A stretch of 64,000 nucleotides of DNA from Macrophomina tecta (lineage: Eukaryota; Ascomycota; Dothideomycetes; Botryosphaeriales; Botryosphaeriaceae), in assembly GCA_024180945.1 (NCBI GenBank), contig JAKSGN010000002.1, positions 3,472,001 to 3,536,000 of the forward strand, in the 5' to 3' direction. This document shows, piece after piece, positions 43,292 through 54,011 of the stretch. Each line of letters starts with the position of its first letter. The stretch's first letter is position 1. The notes under the pieces are model-generated. The model was not told the DNA's origin. It did no database searches and was given only the letters and a program-made list of their open reading frames with translations. A program made the position numbers and the translations under genes.

Positions 43292-45200
43292 GGTTGTGTC
43301 CGGTACGGAGAGTCCGAGGAAGTAGCGTCGTATGTGAAGAGGAACTGGTGAACAGCAGCAGCGGGGTTTTGCTGTATTTCTATGGAGACGAAGCCACAAT
43401 GGCAAGCAGTAATAGCTAGAAGAAAAAGGGCAAAGGATAGGTGGGAGAAGATTATCAGCCAGGCGTGAGGGGAATCCGCACGACCTCGGATAATTGGGGG
43501 CGAGGAGAGTGTGAGAAATAAGGAAAAAGTAGCAAGCAGGCAAGCAAGCCAAGCCCCCAACCAAGGAAAGCAGCACACCAATCTCGGAGATGTCAGTAGT
43601 GCTACCTACTCATTGAGCACAAGAACCCCCTCACGAGTCATCTTCATCACCTTTTTCAGACACGGCGAAGCCCCCGTCCATCCAAGAGCACAGCTCCACC
43701 CCTCTTTCTGCACCGTCCATGCCCCCTTCCCTATTACTGACAGTAAGCCGCCGGCCCCATCAGCACTAGGGCTTGCACGTACACACGGCTGGACAGGCCG
43801 TCTTTTGTCATATCTCTCGTCATCGACATGAGGTCCCACCTGCTATAACGCGATTGGACAAGGGCTGGAGTGAGCTCGGTTCCCCGAAAGAGGCAAAAGT
43901 GCATTATCGCGCCCGCAGATCAACGAGGACCCGGCCAATGGTATCACCGCCTCGCGCCCTGCAAGCCAAGCGAAGGAAGCGGGAACATACCTGGAGGTGG
44001 CTGGCGAGTATGATGAAAAAGAGCGAGCGGGGAGAGGGGTAAGGCGTTCCGGGGAGGGATTGGGTACGCCATTCATCGGCGTCCGAGGCTAAACCCGCCT
44101 ACCTCGTTGCGGGGATAAATGGGTTCGCCTCCCTCGTAAGAATGGTAGCCACCAACGCATCCATACGAGCGATTTTGGAGAAATATCTTCGTCTGAGGTG
44201 AGCACGGCTGTTTGTGGGTCCCCTGATATGGAACCCTCAAGTTGCCGGAAAACGTAGTTGCTGCGTCGTTATGTCTCCTCTCGGACGTAATGCAGGCCAG
44301 CGTTTGATGAGGGTCCTGGGTCCCTGTCTCCCGTCACTGGTATCGCTTTGCCGAAGAGCCGTTGCAGGGCCACCCGCAGCCGGATCCGTGATGTGCGATG
44401 CGAGAAGCGCGGCTCCGATCCCCGCAGGGCCCGCATGGAAAATGCCCCACCGCAACCCTCTCTCTATGCGGCTCCCCAATGCGGTCCATCGTCAACGCTG
44501 GGAGAGGTGAGCCCGAGCTCACCTCGGCTCCAAAGTGGATAAAGTAATCGGAGACGACTGATCCATAGACCCGCATGTCCACGCCGGGTAAAGATGTCTC
44601 GGGCTTGCTCCGTCAGCATCCTTCGAGACCCCAAAAGCACAGATGGAAGAAGAATCGAGCCACTGGAAGCGTGAGCGCCCAAGGTGTGCTGACGGTGACA
44701 AACCCTGATCAGTAATTCCCTGAGAGTAGCCCCCAGACTGGGTGCCTGTTCTTGACCCTTTCTTGCTTGCTAGTTTAGGTCATCAACAATGCTACAATTT
44801 ATCTTACATGTGCCCGTCTGCTGACGGAATGGGGAGGTGAAAGAGTGGGTGTGACGTCGGTGAGAGAGGAAGGAGAAGAAGAGAAGCGAGGCATGCGAAT
44901 GGGCGATACATGTGTGATGCCATGAATTCTACACGAACATCGATAAGAAAAAAAAGATAAGATGCCATCCAAAAGCGGGATGAAGCCACAGTCCTCCTAA
45001 TCTCCTAGTCACCATTGGGCCAAAAAAGAAAAAGAAAAAGATTCTTTGCCATCCGAATTCAGCGCCTGTTGGGGGGGATATATCCGTTATTGTCGTCGTG
45101 AATTGCCACTCCAATCCGATCCTTCCCTTCCATCATCAAATACAATAAAACACCCATACTCGTAGGGGAGGAAAAAGGGACAAATACTAAAACGCACCCT
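43292..45200. other. Intergenic, 1.9 kb
   Basis: The region upstream of the monooxygenase and downstream of the sorting nexin. Short frames on both strands lack family motifs and overlap each other. No RNA gene or repeat is recognised apart from A/T-rich stretches at 44940-45040. Confidence 0.5.
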
Positions 45201-48200
45201 CTATGCAGTCACAGCCCTCACCGCTTGCAGCAACAATCCAAACATGAATCCTCTAGAGACATCTTCGACTTGCAGACAGTCGAAGACCTTGCCCAATGCC
45301 TCGCCACTGGCTGCCTGGCCCATCACGCTTGTAAGTGCCTGGGGCATGCCACGCTCGACCAGCAGCTTCCGGGCCTTCACGCGCAATTTTTCCTTCTCTT
45401 CATCGCTCATAGGTGGAGGCGAGTGCTTCATCTCCTCTTCCGTGGGCATGGTATTGAAGCGCAGCTTTCGGAGATGAGATGCAATTCCGGCATCTGACGA
45501 ATTCGCCTCAAGCACAGTATCCTGAAGAAGAATTCGAATGCTCTCAAGCTGTGGATTACCCGGCCGTAGAAGAAACGTCTTGGCAGCACCGAGGAGAGTT
45601 TTACGGATCTGCCATGCTGAAGAAAGCGTGTATAGCTCGTTGATAATGGCAAAGAATAGCTCTACAGCCATCTGCGTCTCGTTCTCGTTGAGCGGAGCCT
45701 TCTGCCTTGCCTCTGATTTGGATTTTCCGGGATCTGTTTGAGACCGTGGCAGTTTAGGCGGGCTGATGCCTTGACCAGATTCGCTGAGCATAGACTCTCT
45801 TGCTGTCGAAGCCCTGGATAGGCGCCTGGATTCGTCACTTCTGCTGTTCCATTTGCGGTCACGTTCTGGACTCGATGGTACTCCAGGTTCCCCGTACGAA
45901 TCAGAGATATCGGAAGGTAGTGGCGGGAGATTGAGTATCTGATCACCGCCCATAAGCGGAGAAATATCCAAGCTATCTCTCTGTGAAGGAGCTCTGCTTG
46001 GGTTGCGACTGTGTGTTCTGCTTCCTCCGTATGCTGAAGATCTAGATGAATTTGGCCTAGGCTTATTCTCTGCGTCTTCGGGGTTGTAGCTTGGCCGCCG
46101 CTCCATCTGTGCAATTGGGGCGGGTTGCTGATCAACGATCGAGGCACTGCGAATGCTTTCCTGACTGCGACGGCCAACGGGGCTGCGGATGCTATCCGTG
46201 CTTCGTCTGCCGCTTGCTGTAATGGAAAGCATGCTCTCTGACCTCAAATGGGAGGCACTGGGTAATTCAGAAACAGTACTTTCTGCTCTCTTGTGCCTTC
46301 CAGCTGCAGCGGACTCCTCAGCTTTGTTGCTGGCGCTTGGAGGATTTGCCATGCTCTTTCTCTTTGGTCCCAAAGCACCGAAAACTCCTGTAACTCCACC
46401 AAAGATAGCCTTTCCTCCTGCAGCAGCTTGGTTTGGAGCCTTCGTCAAGGTGTCGAACATGCCTTTGCCCATCTGCTCGAATGCGGACGGTGTTGGCCAG
46501 CCAAAACCTTTGGTTGCTCCTGGAGTGCCGGTGTCCTTCTCGAGGAATCTCTTCAGACCTTCGCTCTCAGCGAGAGGCTGCCACCGAACGGCGTCATTCA
46601 AGTATCTCTCAAGTTCACCACGGAGCGAGAGTTTTGTATGACCCTTCCAGCCCGGCAAATTTTGATGGGATTCTGTAAATCCCACCCCAGAAATGACGGC
46701 AATCCGCTTGAGCACCTCGTGTAATGTCTCGAAATCGGCATATTTCCTAGAAATCATCCATCCGGGGTATGCCGTGCAAGCCGGCTCGATCTGAACGAAG
46801 TAGTCACCAGTTGGCTTGGACTTTATAATAGACTTGTCGTTCGGTAACGCATCATCGAACAGGGAGATGTTGGCGTTGTGCAGAGTCAATGGTGGGGGCT
46901 TGGTGATGCTCTGAGGACGTCCGCCCAACGCTGTCGGAGTGGGCGACGTCACAATCTGGTCGAAGCTGGTGAACGGCTGCTTTGGGTCTGGAGATGATGA
47001 TTTGGGCGACTTCTCCTCGTCCGATGAAGCTTTTCGGACAGGCTCGCCTGCTGAGTCTCTCACCTTCGTGTTGTCGTGCATGCTATTCCTTCCCATCACC
47101 GAGTCGTGGAGGGACTGCGGACGTTCTTCATTTTGGTCGCTCTGCGAGGAAGTAGGAGTAAAGGCTTCCTGTGTCGTGCCATCGGAGACCTCATCACTCA
47201 AGCCAGAGGCTGACTTCTTCCTGTCAAGCTTCGGCTCTTCGGGCTTTTCCTCCTCAAGGCTCCCACGGATCTTACGCGCTTCTTCCTCTTGGATCATCTG
47301 TGTCAGCCTCTGAGCTTCCTTCATCGCTTCGTCCATGGCTTCCTGGGCTTTGCTGACAACGCGACGATGTGTTGCATTGGCTCTCTTTTCTTCTGCCTGC
47401 TCATTCTTGACCGCCTTCTCCGCGACCTCCACTTGGTTCTTGACTTCCTCAAGCTTGCGTTCTTTCGATTCCTCTACTCCAGCATCGATCTCCTTCATGA
47501 GCTCGGGTTCGCCGTCTTCCAACATATAGACTATCCAGCCATTGATCCACTCAGGTTTTGACATAGTTGTGAGGGCCATTTCCAGAACGACCTTGGCAAG
47601 GATTTGCCTGAGGAAAATCCGCGCTGGCCTGCAATTATAGGTCTTCGGCTCCAAGTAATTCTCCAGAATGTCCTCTGCGACAGCATCAAATTTCTTTTCT
47701 TGATGTTTTCTGTCCAAAACGTTTGATAGTTTGCTCTCCGGCTTGAGCCGCAGGTATGTCTGGACCGCTTCGACAGCGGATGAGGCGGGAGACCCCCCGA
47801 TCGCATCGGATAACTCATTAAGAAAGACAATGATTATAGCAGAAGAGTTTGTGAGGTATTCGAGGAAAAAGTCAGCCGGACGCTTCCTGGAGAGGTGGCT
47901 CGAGACGGAGAGGATGAACGCGGTCAAAGTCTGGCGACAGGCATTCGGAAACACCATTTCCATGGGTATGATGGGATTGTACCACCACCTGTACACACAT
48001 TAGCAATGCTAGTTACTGAAAGTACGATGTCGCGTGACAAACTTGATATAGTCGCGAACAATGGCGTCGGTTAATTCAGTGAGCGCAGCGGCAGTCTCGG
48101 GCTGAAAGGACGAGTAGTCCAGCTGTTTTCCCGAAAAAAGCTGGATATCGAGATCGGAGTCTCGCCGCCGAAGAGACTGTGAGTCTTTGGTCTGCGCGCG

Positions 48201-48617
48201 CACATCCAAGACTCTCTTGATGATGTCAAGGCCGATTTCTTTGCGCCGGCGCTCTTCGGCGGCGCGGGATTCTTCATTTCCATAGCCATGGAGAGATCCT
48301 TCCCACTGAGCGTGGAGTACGATGCCGCCGACGACTCCGATGAGGACGAGTCCGACTCTTCCCAGCACCAGGTAGGTCGTAGCTCCAAGACCCACCAAGC
48401 AGGCTCCGAGCGTCTCGTTTGTTGCGGTCGACAAGAACTTCAGCGCGCGGTCGGTCAGCGCCTGCAGGTCGACGGGCGGCGACGGCGGCGCATCACCTGC
48501 CAGCGGGGTCGCAGCGTCTGCGGGCGGGACATCGTTGGGGCTGGCGTGGGCTTCCTGCGCGGAGGGCGGCGGGTCGCTGACGGCTTGCTGAGGCGGCTTG
48601 TCGGTTGAGGTGCTCAT
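45201..48617 (-). CDS. PXA-PX-nexin C sorting nexin (Mdm1/SNX13-14-related)
   Basis: Exons 48617-48043 and 47988-45201 give 1120 residues. After a Pro/Ala-rich N-terminus there are hydrophobic helices at about 80-110 (LGATTYLVLGRVGLVLIGVV), a membrane anchor. The PXA domain spans about 170-350 (ALTELTDAIVRDYIKWWYNP, then LAKVVLEMALTTMSKPEWIN). A coiled coil follows (EAMDEAMKEAQRLTQMIQEE). The PX domain at about 565-690 contains the phosphoinositide-binding RKYADFETLHEVL. A long Ser/Arg/Pro-rich linker precedes the nexin C domain (about 980-1100; FFAIINELYTLSSAWQIRKT). Family members sit in the ER and bind endosome/vacuole phosphoinositides at contact sites. No RGS domain is seen between PXA and PX, unlike Mdm1 and SNX13/14. 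An upstream ATG at 48683 is in frame but less likely. Confidence 0.87.
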
Positions 48618-48917
48618 GGCTCTGGGTGCGTGGAAGCGCGCATTTGCTCGAACGGAGGACTCGAAGGGACTCGGGCTACACAAGAAGAGAGGCGGGAGTA
48701 TAAGGGGCTGAGGCTTGGGGTGTTTCTAATTGTGCGTCGTTCCTGAGCGAAGTAGGCTGATGCTGATCGGAGGGCGCGCACGGGGGAGCGCCCGGGGAAG
48801 GGATCACCGCCAGGGCGGCAAGGATGACGCACTGCACGGGCCCCAGCTGTCCAAAAGCTTGTTGCGCGCGGATCCAAAATTTGTGAGCAGAACACCCGCA
48901 AGACATCACTGCCCGTC
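48618..48917. promoter_or_regulatory. Divergent promoter, sorting nexin / RING-ankyrin protein
   Basis: 300 bases between the two start codons with no other feature. A shared bidirectional promoter is inferred from the arrangement. Confidence 0.45.
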
Positions 48918-49754
48918 ATGGCCGCCTGCGTCGCCTGTCAAACCCCGCTGATCATCGAGGTCGACTATAGCGACAGTGAGGATGACGTCCAAATGGGCGG
49001 CTCCAGCAGCGCTGCCCCGAGCGCAAAGCAGACTGTCCCCGACGACGTGCATTTGAACTGCGGATGCCACTACCACTGGTAATTCCATGTTTGGATTCCT
49101 TGCAGCGCACCGCCACGCTCCGCCAATTGAAGCTAACCCATCCCCAGGGAATGCCTCCTGGAGGCCTACTCCGTCACCGAATGCCCCAACTGCCACCAGA
49201 GTATTGTCTCCACGGCCCCCGACGGCGGCCAGCAGGTGCTCAGCAACATCCACAACGAAGGTGGCCAACAGCACAACGTCGACATCCTGCCGCTGCTTAG
49301 CGAGGAGGGCTACCTCAAGGCTTATCCCGAGGAACGCAAATGCCGCGCATTCCTCGAATTCTGTCGTGACGGTGACGTCGAGGCCGTCCTCGCCATGCTG
49401 CAGGACGATGAGAGCGACGACGAAGACGCCATGCAGGACGGCCAGCAGATTGATATCCTCCGCTACCAAGACACGCTGGGTGAGATGCAGAGTGGCCTAC
49501 ACGCCGCCGTTCAGGGCGGGAGTGAGGAGATTGTATGGCTTCTGCTACTCCTCGCCTCCAAGCTGGACTACTCGCAATTTCCCCAGGAGGTCTTCGAGGC
49601 AGCGAAGAGATTTGGCGTGGAGAGAGAAGATCAGTCTGGAAAGGAAGATATCCGGACATTGAGGGACGCACAGGGCCGGACTGCGGAGGCCCTGGCCGCT
49701 GAGCTCGGAGGCGTCTGGGCGGGCTGGCCTGGAACAGGTAGACTCGGCGTGTAA
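48918..49754 (+). CDS. RING-like zinc finger protein with ankyrin-like C-terminus
   Basis: Exons 48918-49078 and 49148-49754 give 255 residues. Cysteine/histidine pairs are arranged as CVACQT near the start, then CGCHYHWECLLEAY and ECPNCHQS, the C-x-C-H-x-H-W-x-C pattern of a RING-H2-like or related treble-clef finger. The linker between the first pair and the rest is acidic (DYSDSEDD). The C-terminal half has two helix-turn-helix units like ankyrin repeats: FLEFCRDGDVEAVLAMLQDD and SGLHAAVQGGSEEIVWLLLL. The family has no name known to me. A ubiquitin ligase or protein-binding role is possible but unproven. It shares a promoter with the sorting nexin. Confidence 0.8.
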
Positions 49755-50268
49755 TTGAAGGGGACAGCAGAGGCCAATGATTCCCGATCTGAAGCACGAT
49801 TTCGTGCAGATCCACACCAAACTAAGAATAGCAATCAGGCAGCCAAAACAGCCTCAAGGAGCTCGCCGCGACCGGTGAGAGAGCACCGACGGACGTCATG
49901 GACGCGCGGTCCCGGAAGGGAGATATGGGTGGCCCGATGTCTTAATCGAGATTCTCAGGGTTCATAACGCATAGTATAAGACGCCATTGGAAACAAAAAC
50001 AGAAACAATCTAAACGTATATATTTATCCTTCCCATCATTGCCACGTGTCTATGCATGAAGCAAACAAGCGACTTCTAAAGCTAAAAGAAAAATGGGAGG
50101 ACTGGTATTTGTTCTCCGCCGTCCGAGTGAAGTCCAAAGCATTCAAAGTTGATGACACCATGCCAGACTCAAAGAAGAAGGCGGGACTTGCACAATGGCA
50201 AGTTTGAATCTCCAAAAGAGAAGACTGCGCGGAAGAAGCGACAGCAATCCTGAAGACAGAGCCAGAGC
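49755..50268. other. Convergent intergenic region
   Basis: 514 bases between two stop codons, AT-rich around 49990-50110. Probably 3' UTRs; nothing else seen. Confidence 0.5.
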
Positions 50269-50715
50269 TCACATCCTGACGTACTTGGTATGATTGCCAG
50301 TCGCCACCACTGGCCCTGCAACGCCGTTGACGACCTTACTGATGACAATGCTCGTGAAAGCGAGTGTGCCACCCACCTTGTTTGCCGTTCCCTCAACCTC
50401 TATTGTGTCGCCCTCCTTCGCCGAGGAAATGTAGGTGACATGGATGTCGGTGGAGACGCCGTTCTTCTCGCGTAAGTCATACGAAGAGATAGCCAGGCCA
50501 CCTGCCCAGTCAATGAGGGTCGCCGAGACGCTGCCGTGTATACCACCCTTGGAGTTAATGTGGTTTTTCGTGAGCGGCAAGCGTGCGCGAACAAGGCCCT
50601 TGGACGCATGAACGATCTCGATGTCGGCAAGCAGAAAGCCATAGATGGCGCTGGTAGGCTTGATGCGAGCCCAGCATTGTTCCACATGAGCCTTAGTTTC
50701 CTCGTCGGTGGCCAT
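50269..50715 (-). CDS. Hotdog-fold thioesterase, ACOT13/PaaI type
   Basis: A single exon encoding 148 residues, the usual size of this family. The hotdog signature is present: the helix start HINSKGGIHGSVSATLIDWA holds the N-x-x-G-x-x-HG catalytic loop, followed by SYDLREKNGVSTDIHVTYIS and DTIEVEGTANKVGGTLAFTS. These enzymes hydrolyse acyl-CoA thioesters, often medium or long chain, and in animals ACOT13 is mitochondrial-associated. No clear targeting signal is visible here. Substrate unknown. Confidence 0.88.
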   Translation of the reverse strand: MATDEETKAHVEQCWARIKPTSAIYGFLLADIEIVHASKGLVRARLPLTKNHINSKGGIHGSVSATLIDWAGGLAISSYDLREKNGVSTDIHVTYISSAKEGDTIEVEGTANKVGGTLAFTSIVISKVVNGVAGPVVATGNHTKYVRM

Positions 50716-51083
50716 TTTCTGAGGTGGGGAAGGGGTGAGAGTGTAAGGAGAAAAATGTCGTTGGGGAGGGCTCGGAGATGTTTTGTCGCCGATGCGATTA
50801 CGTTATGCCATGCCATCCCTTTTGCGAGTTAGCGTCAATTACGTTGCTGAAGGCCCCAACAACATGCTCGACTGAATCCTCTGCAGCCGCTTGACATGAC
50901 GAGAACGACTGTCAAACCGGAGCCGTAGCTTGAAGGGCTAGATGCAGCTGAAGGCGGGAACTATTTGGTCTTGACGACGCTCAATCTTGAATTCAATCAT
51001 TCATTCAGTCATATCCTCATCATGAGCATGTCCATACTTATCTAACCTTCGCCTCATCCATTCATTATCCTGATCACCTGAGA
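50716..51083. promoter_or_regulatory. Divergent intergenic region, thioesterase / alpha-beta hydrolase
   Basis: 368 bases between start codons, with ATTCA/TCATTCA short repeats near 50991-51010 and a pyrimidine-rich end. Contains both promoters by position. Confidence 0.45.
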
Positions 51084-52181
51084 ATGCTCATCGTAGCACT
51101 CACCATGTCTTTCCTACTCAGCTGGCTCGAACCCACCTTCAACGCCCTCCATCCCTTCAACTCCCTCCCCTTCATCTACCGCTGGCGCCTCTTGCTTTTC
51201 CAACCCATCCTCCTCCTCATCAACACCCTCAAATACACCTCCTGCATCCTGTTCCACCGCCACACCATCATTCACATCCCCACCCGCACCGGTCACCCCA
51301 TCCGCACCCTCGTCTTCCACCCATCAACCCCACCGACCCCAAACTCACCCCTCCCACCCCTCCACCTCACCCTCCACGCCGGTGGCTTCCTCGGCGGCAT
51401 CCCCGAATACAACGCGCCCTTCTCCACCCTCCTCTCCACGCGCACCGGCGCCGTCGTTGTCGCGCCCACCTACCGCTTCGCCCCACTGCACCCTTACCCC
51501 GCCGCGACCAATGACATCACCGACGTGCTCTCCTGGCTGCAGCGCAACGCGCGGTCGACCCTGCACGCAGACCCCTCTCTCCTCACCATCAGCGGCTTCA
51601 GCGCCGGCGCCAACCTCGCCCTGTCGGCCGCCCAATCCGCGCCTGCCGTCAGAGCGAGCGTGACGTTCTACGCGCCGGTCGACCTGCGCACGCCGGCCCA
51701 ACTGAAGCCGAAGCCGGCGGGGATGCCGCCGGGGCAGGGGCGCCTGATGAAGCTGATTTTCCCGCTGTTGGACACGTACTGCGGGAGGGATAGGGGTGTG
51801 AGGGAGGCGAGTGTGGGAGATGCGCGGTTGCATCCGATTCTAGCGCGGGTGGTGGACTTGCCGGAGCGGATGCTGTTCGTAGTGCCGACGGTGGATATTC
51901 TGGTGCATGAGCAGCTGATGTTTGTGGAGAGGCTGAGGCGGGAGATTGATGAGCGTGGAGAAGAGCAGAGGGTGGTCGAGAGTTTGATCGTGGAGGGTCA
52001 GATGCATGGATGGGTCGAATGTAAGTATGCAAAGCGCAAGTGAGTGACCATGAGGAGCTAACAACCACTGGAAGTGCCGGACTTTGCCATTGATATGAAG
52101 ACGAAGGATGACGCTTTCGATGCCGCCATTGAGTTCATCCGTGAAACTCATGGGAAGTATGGATTTGAGCGGGCATGTTGA
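51084..52181 (+). CDS. Alpha/beta hydrolase, HSL-type esterase/lipase
   Basis: Exons 51084-52020 and 52075-52181 give 347 residues. The N-terminus has a hydrophobic segment (WRLLLFQPILLLINTL) that may anchor it to a membrane. The oxyanion-hole motif is HAGG at 98-101 in place of the usual HGGG. The nucleophile elbow is GFSAG with Ser173; the likely acid is Asp271 (VPTVDILVHEQ) and the base His308 (GQMHGW), all in the right order and spacing. It would hydrolyse short- to medium-chain esters; the natural substrate is unknown. A second in-frame ATG at 51105 could also be the start. Confidence 0.86.
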
Positions 52182-52517
52182 GAAGGATGAAGGCATGCGC
52201 AGGCGTGATGCTAAGCTCCTCTCGTAGCTGGTTGCCCAGCCTGTACTTTCCATCCAGCTTGTGCCTGTTGTCTAGAAGATCTGGACATTCATCGGGCCCT
52301 TCCCGTTCATACAAGGCTTTCCGCTGTTTTTGGGTCCATCCGCGTTCCTGTTCAGAAAGGGAACTGATTAGACCCTAGTAGATACAACATCATTTCGTAA
52401 CTGAACATACCAGACGATCTTCTCGTCAAAAACTATAAGAGCGCTATATATGTCAAGAAATCAAGACGAAACAAACAAAGATACGCCGCATAATGCATAC
52501 CGTCTTCACCTCGCCAT
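52182..52517. other. Convergent intergenic region
   Basis: 336 bases between the stop codons of the hydrolase and PEX7. Nothing recognised. Confidence 0.5.
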
Positions 52518-53662
52518 TCACATGGCACCGGGGCCCATAATAGCCCTGACGTCCCAAACAAGAAGCCTTTCATCCCAGCCACAGCTCGCACACCAGCCCT
52601 CAGCGCCAAAAAGACACCAATCCACACCTGTCACGAACTCCGTGTGCCGGTTCATGCGCCCCAGCTCCTGGCCGCCGCCAAACACCATCGGGTTCTTCGC
52701 CGCGGCCGCGGCCGGATCGGCGCCCATGGCTGTGCCGTCTGTCCACACGCGGCACGTCATGTCGTAGCTAGCGCTGAGCAGCACGTCCGACAGGTGCGGG
52801 CTCCACGTCAGGCGGCGGACCGCGTACTCGTGGCCGGGTAGTACAGCCATGGGCCCCGCACCGGGCTGACGGATATCGAAGACACGAATGGTACGGTCGA
52901 CGCCAGCCGTGGCGATGATGCCGTCGCGGTACTTGTTCCAGTCGTGGGTGAGAGCCTCTGAGGGCGGCGCGGCGGCTGGCAGCGGGGCGCCGATGCGCGA
53001 CTTTGGAGGTGCGTGAATGGGGATGCTGAGGGTGAGGTGGTTGCTGGCGGAGGCGGGCGTGCGAAGATCGAAGATGCGCAGGTGTGAGTCCGATGATACG
53101 GCAGAGAGCACGCTGGGCGAGTGCGGCGAGTACTGGGCGCTGTAGGTGCACGAGTGCGTGGGTAGCGTCGCGATGGAGGAGGGCGCCTGCGGGTTCCAGA
53201 TCTTGATTGTGCCGTCCCAGGAAGACGAGAGGAATGTGTCCTTCGTCACCAGGTTCCAGTGTACGGCGAATACCTCACGTCCATGTTCTTGCCATGATTG
53301 GATGGGGAAGTCGGAGAGCGAGATGTCGAATAGCTTGATGCTCCCGTCGCCGCAGGCTGTTAAGATCTGGTTCTCGTGCGCTTCCGACCATGTGGTATCA
53401 AAGAGGGAGTCTTGCGTGTCGAACCTGAGTGATGGAGCAGACCGATCAGCCTGACGTTGCCTGGTGGCTGGGGAAGTGCACTAGCAGCAGCAGCTCACCA
53501 TTTCTCAGCTACAATGCCGTTCGGCGTCAGGCCGAGAATATATAGTCTACCATTTCCAACAAGTCCGAAGTTTGCTGAAGCAGCGACTGCTATGCGAGAA
53601 TCGAAGAAGGGCGAGTATTTAACGCTGTAGCCGTTATAGCCTTGGGTGCGGAACTCGAGCAT
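52518..53662 (-). CDS. PEX7: Peroxin-7, PTS2 receptor (WD40)
   Basis: Exons 53662-53499 and 53424-52518 give 356 residues, the usual PEX7 length. The N-terminus MLEFRTQGYNGYSVKYSPFF is the conserved PEX7 start. WD repeats follow: DSLFDTTWSEAHENQILTA, GSIKLFDI, FLSSSWDGTIKIW, VLSAVSSDSHLRIFDLR, IIATAGVDRTIRVFDIRQ, VLLSASYDMTCRVW and a final CGWDERLLVWDVR. PEX7 binds the N-terminal PTS2 signal of matrix enzymes such as thiolase in the cytosol and delivers them to peroxisomes with a PEX20-type co-receptor. The 74-base intron sits after KW near residue 54. Confidence 0.95.
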
Positions 53663-54011
53663 GTTGGATGCGATGGTTGAGCGCGGCTATCATGAGCGGG
53701 ACGCGGGGTTCTGGAGCGAGGTAGTTGGAGCGAGGCCGGGTTTAGTCAAATTTCTCATGGCTCCGGTCCTCAGCCGGAAAGATGGTGCTCAAGTGGGCGC
53801 ATGTAGAGCTTTGACGCAGAGGATGGAGGTGGGATGAAGCTTGATTGACAGCGAGCAGCGTGAGTGCACGGAGCAGATGCCGAGGTTCGGAGCGTTGACC
53901 TAATCACAACTGGTTCGAGGCAACCACTTTCTTTCACCGTGAACCGCCACAGCCACGCACTTGGCCTTCGAAGAGTCATGTGCCTGCGCCTGCAATACGC
54001 GTTGCCACAGT
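53663..54011. promoter_or_regulatory. Divergent promoter, PEX7 / AlkB gene
   Basis: 349 bases between the two start codons. No other feature. An in-frame ATG at 53961 could extend the AlkB protein by 17 residues but lacks conserved sequence. Confidence 0.45.
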
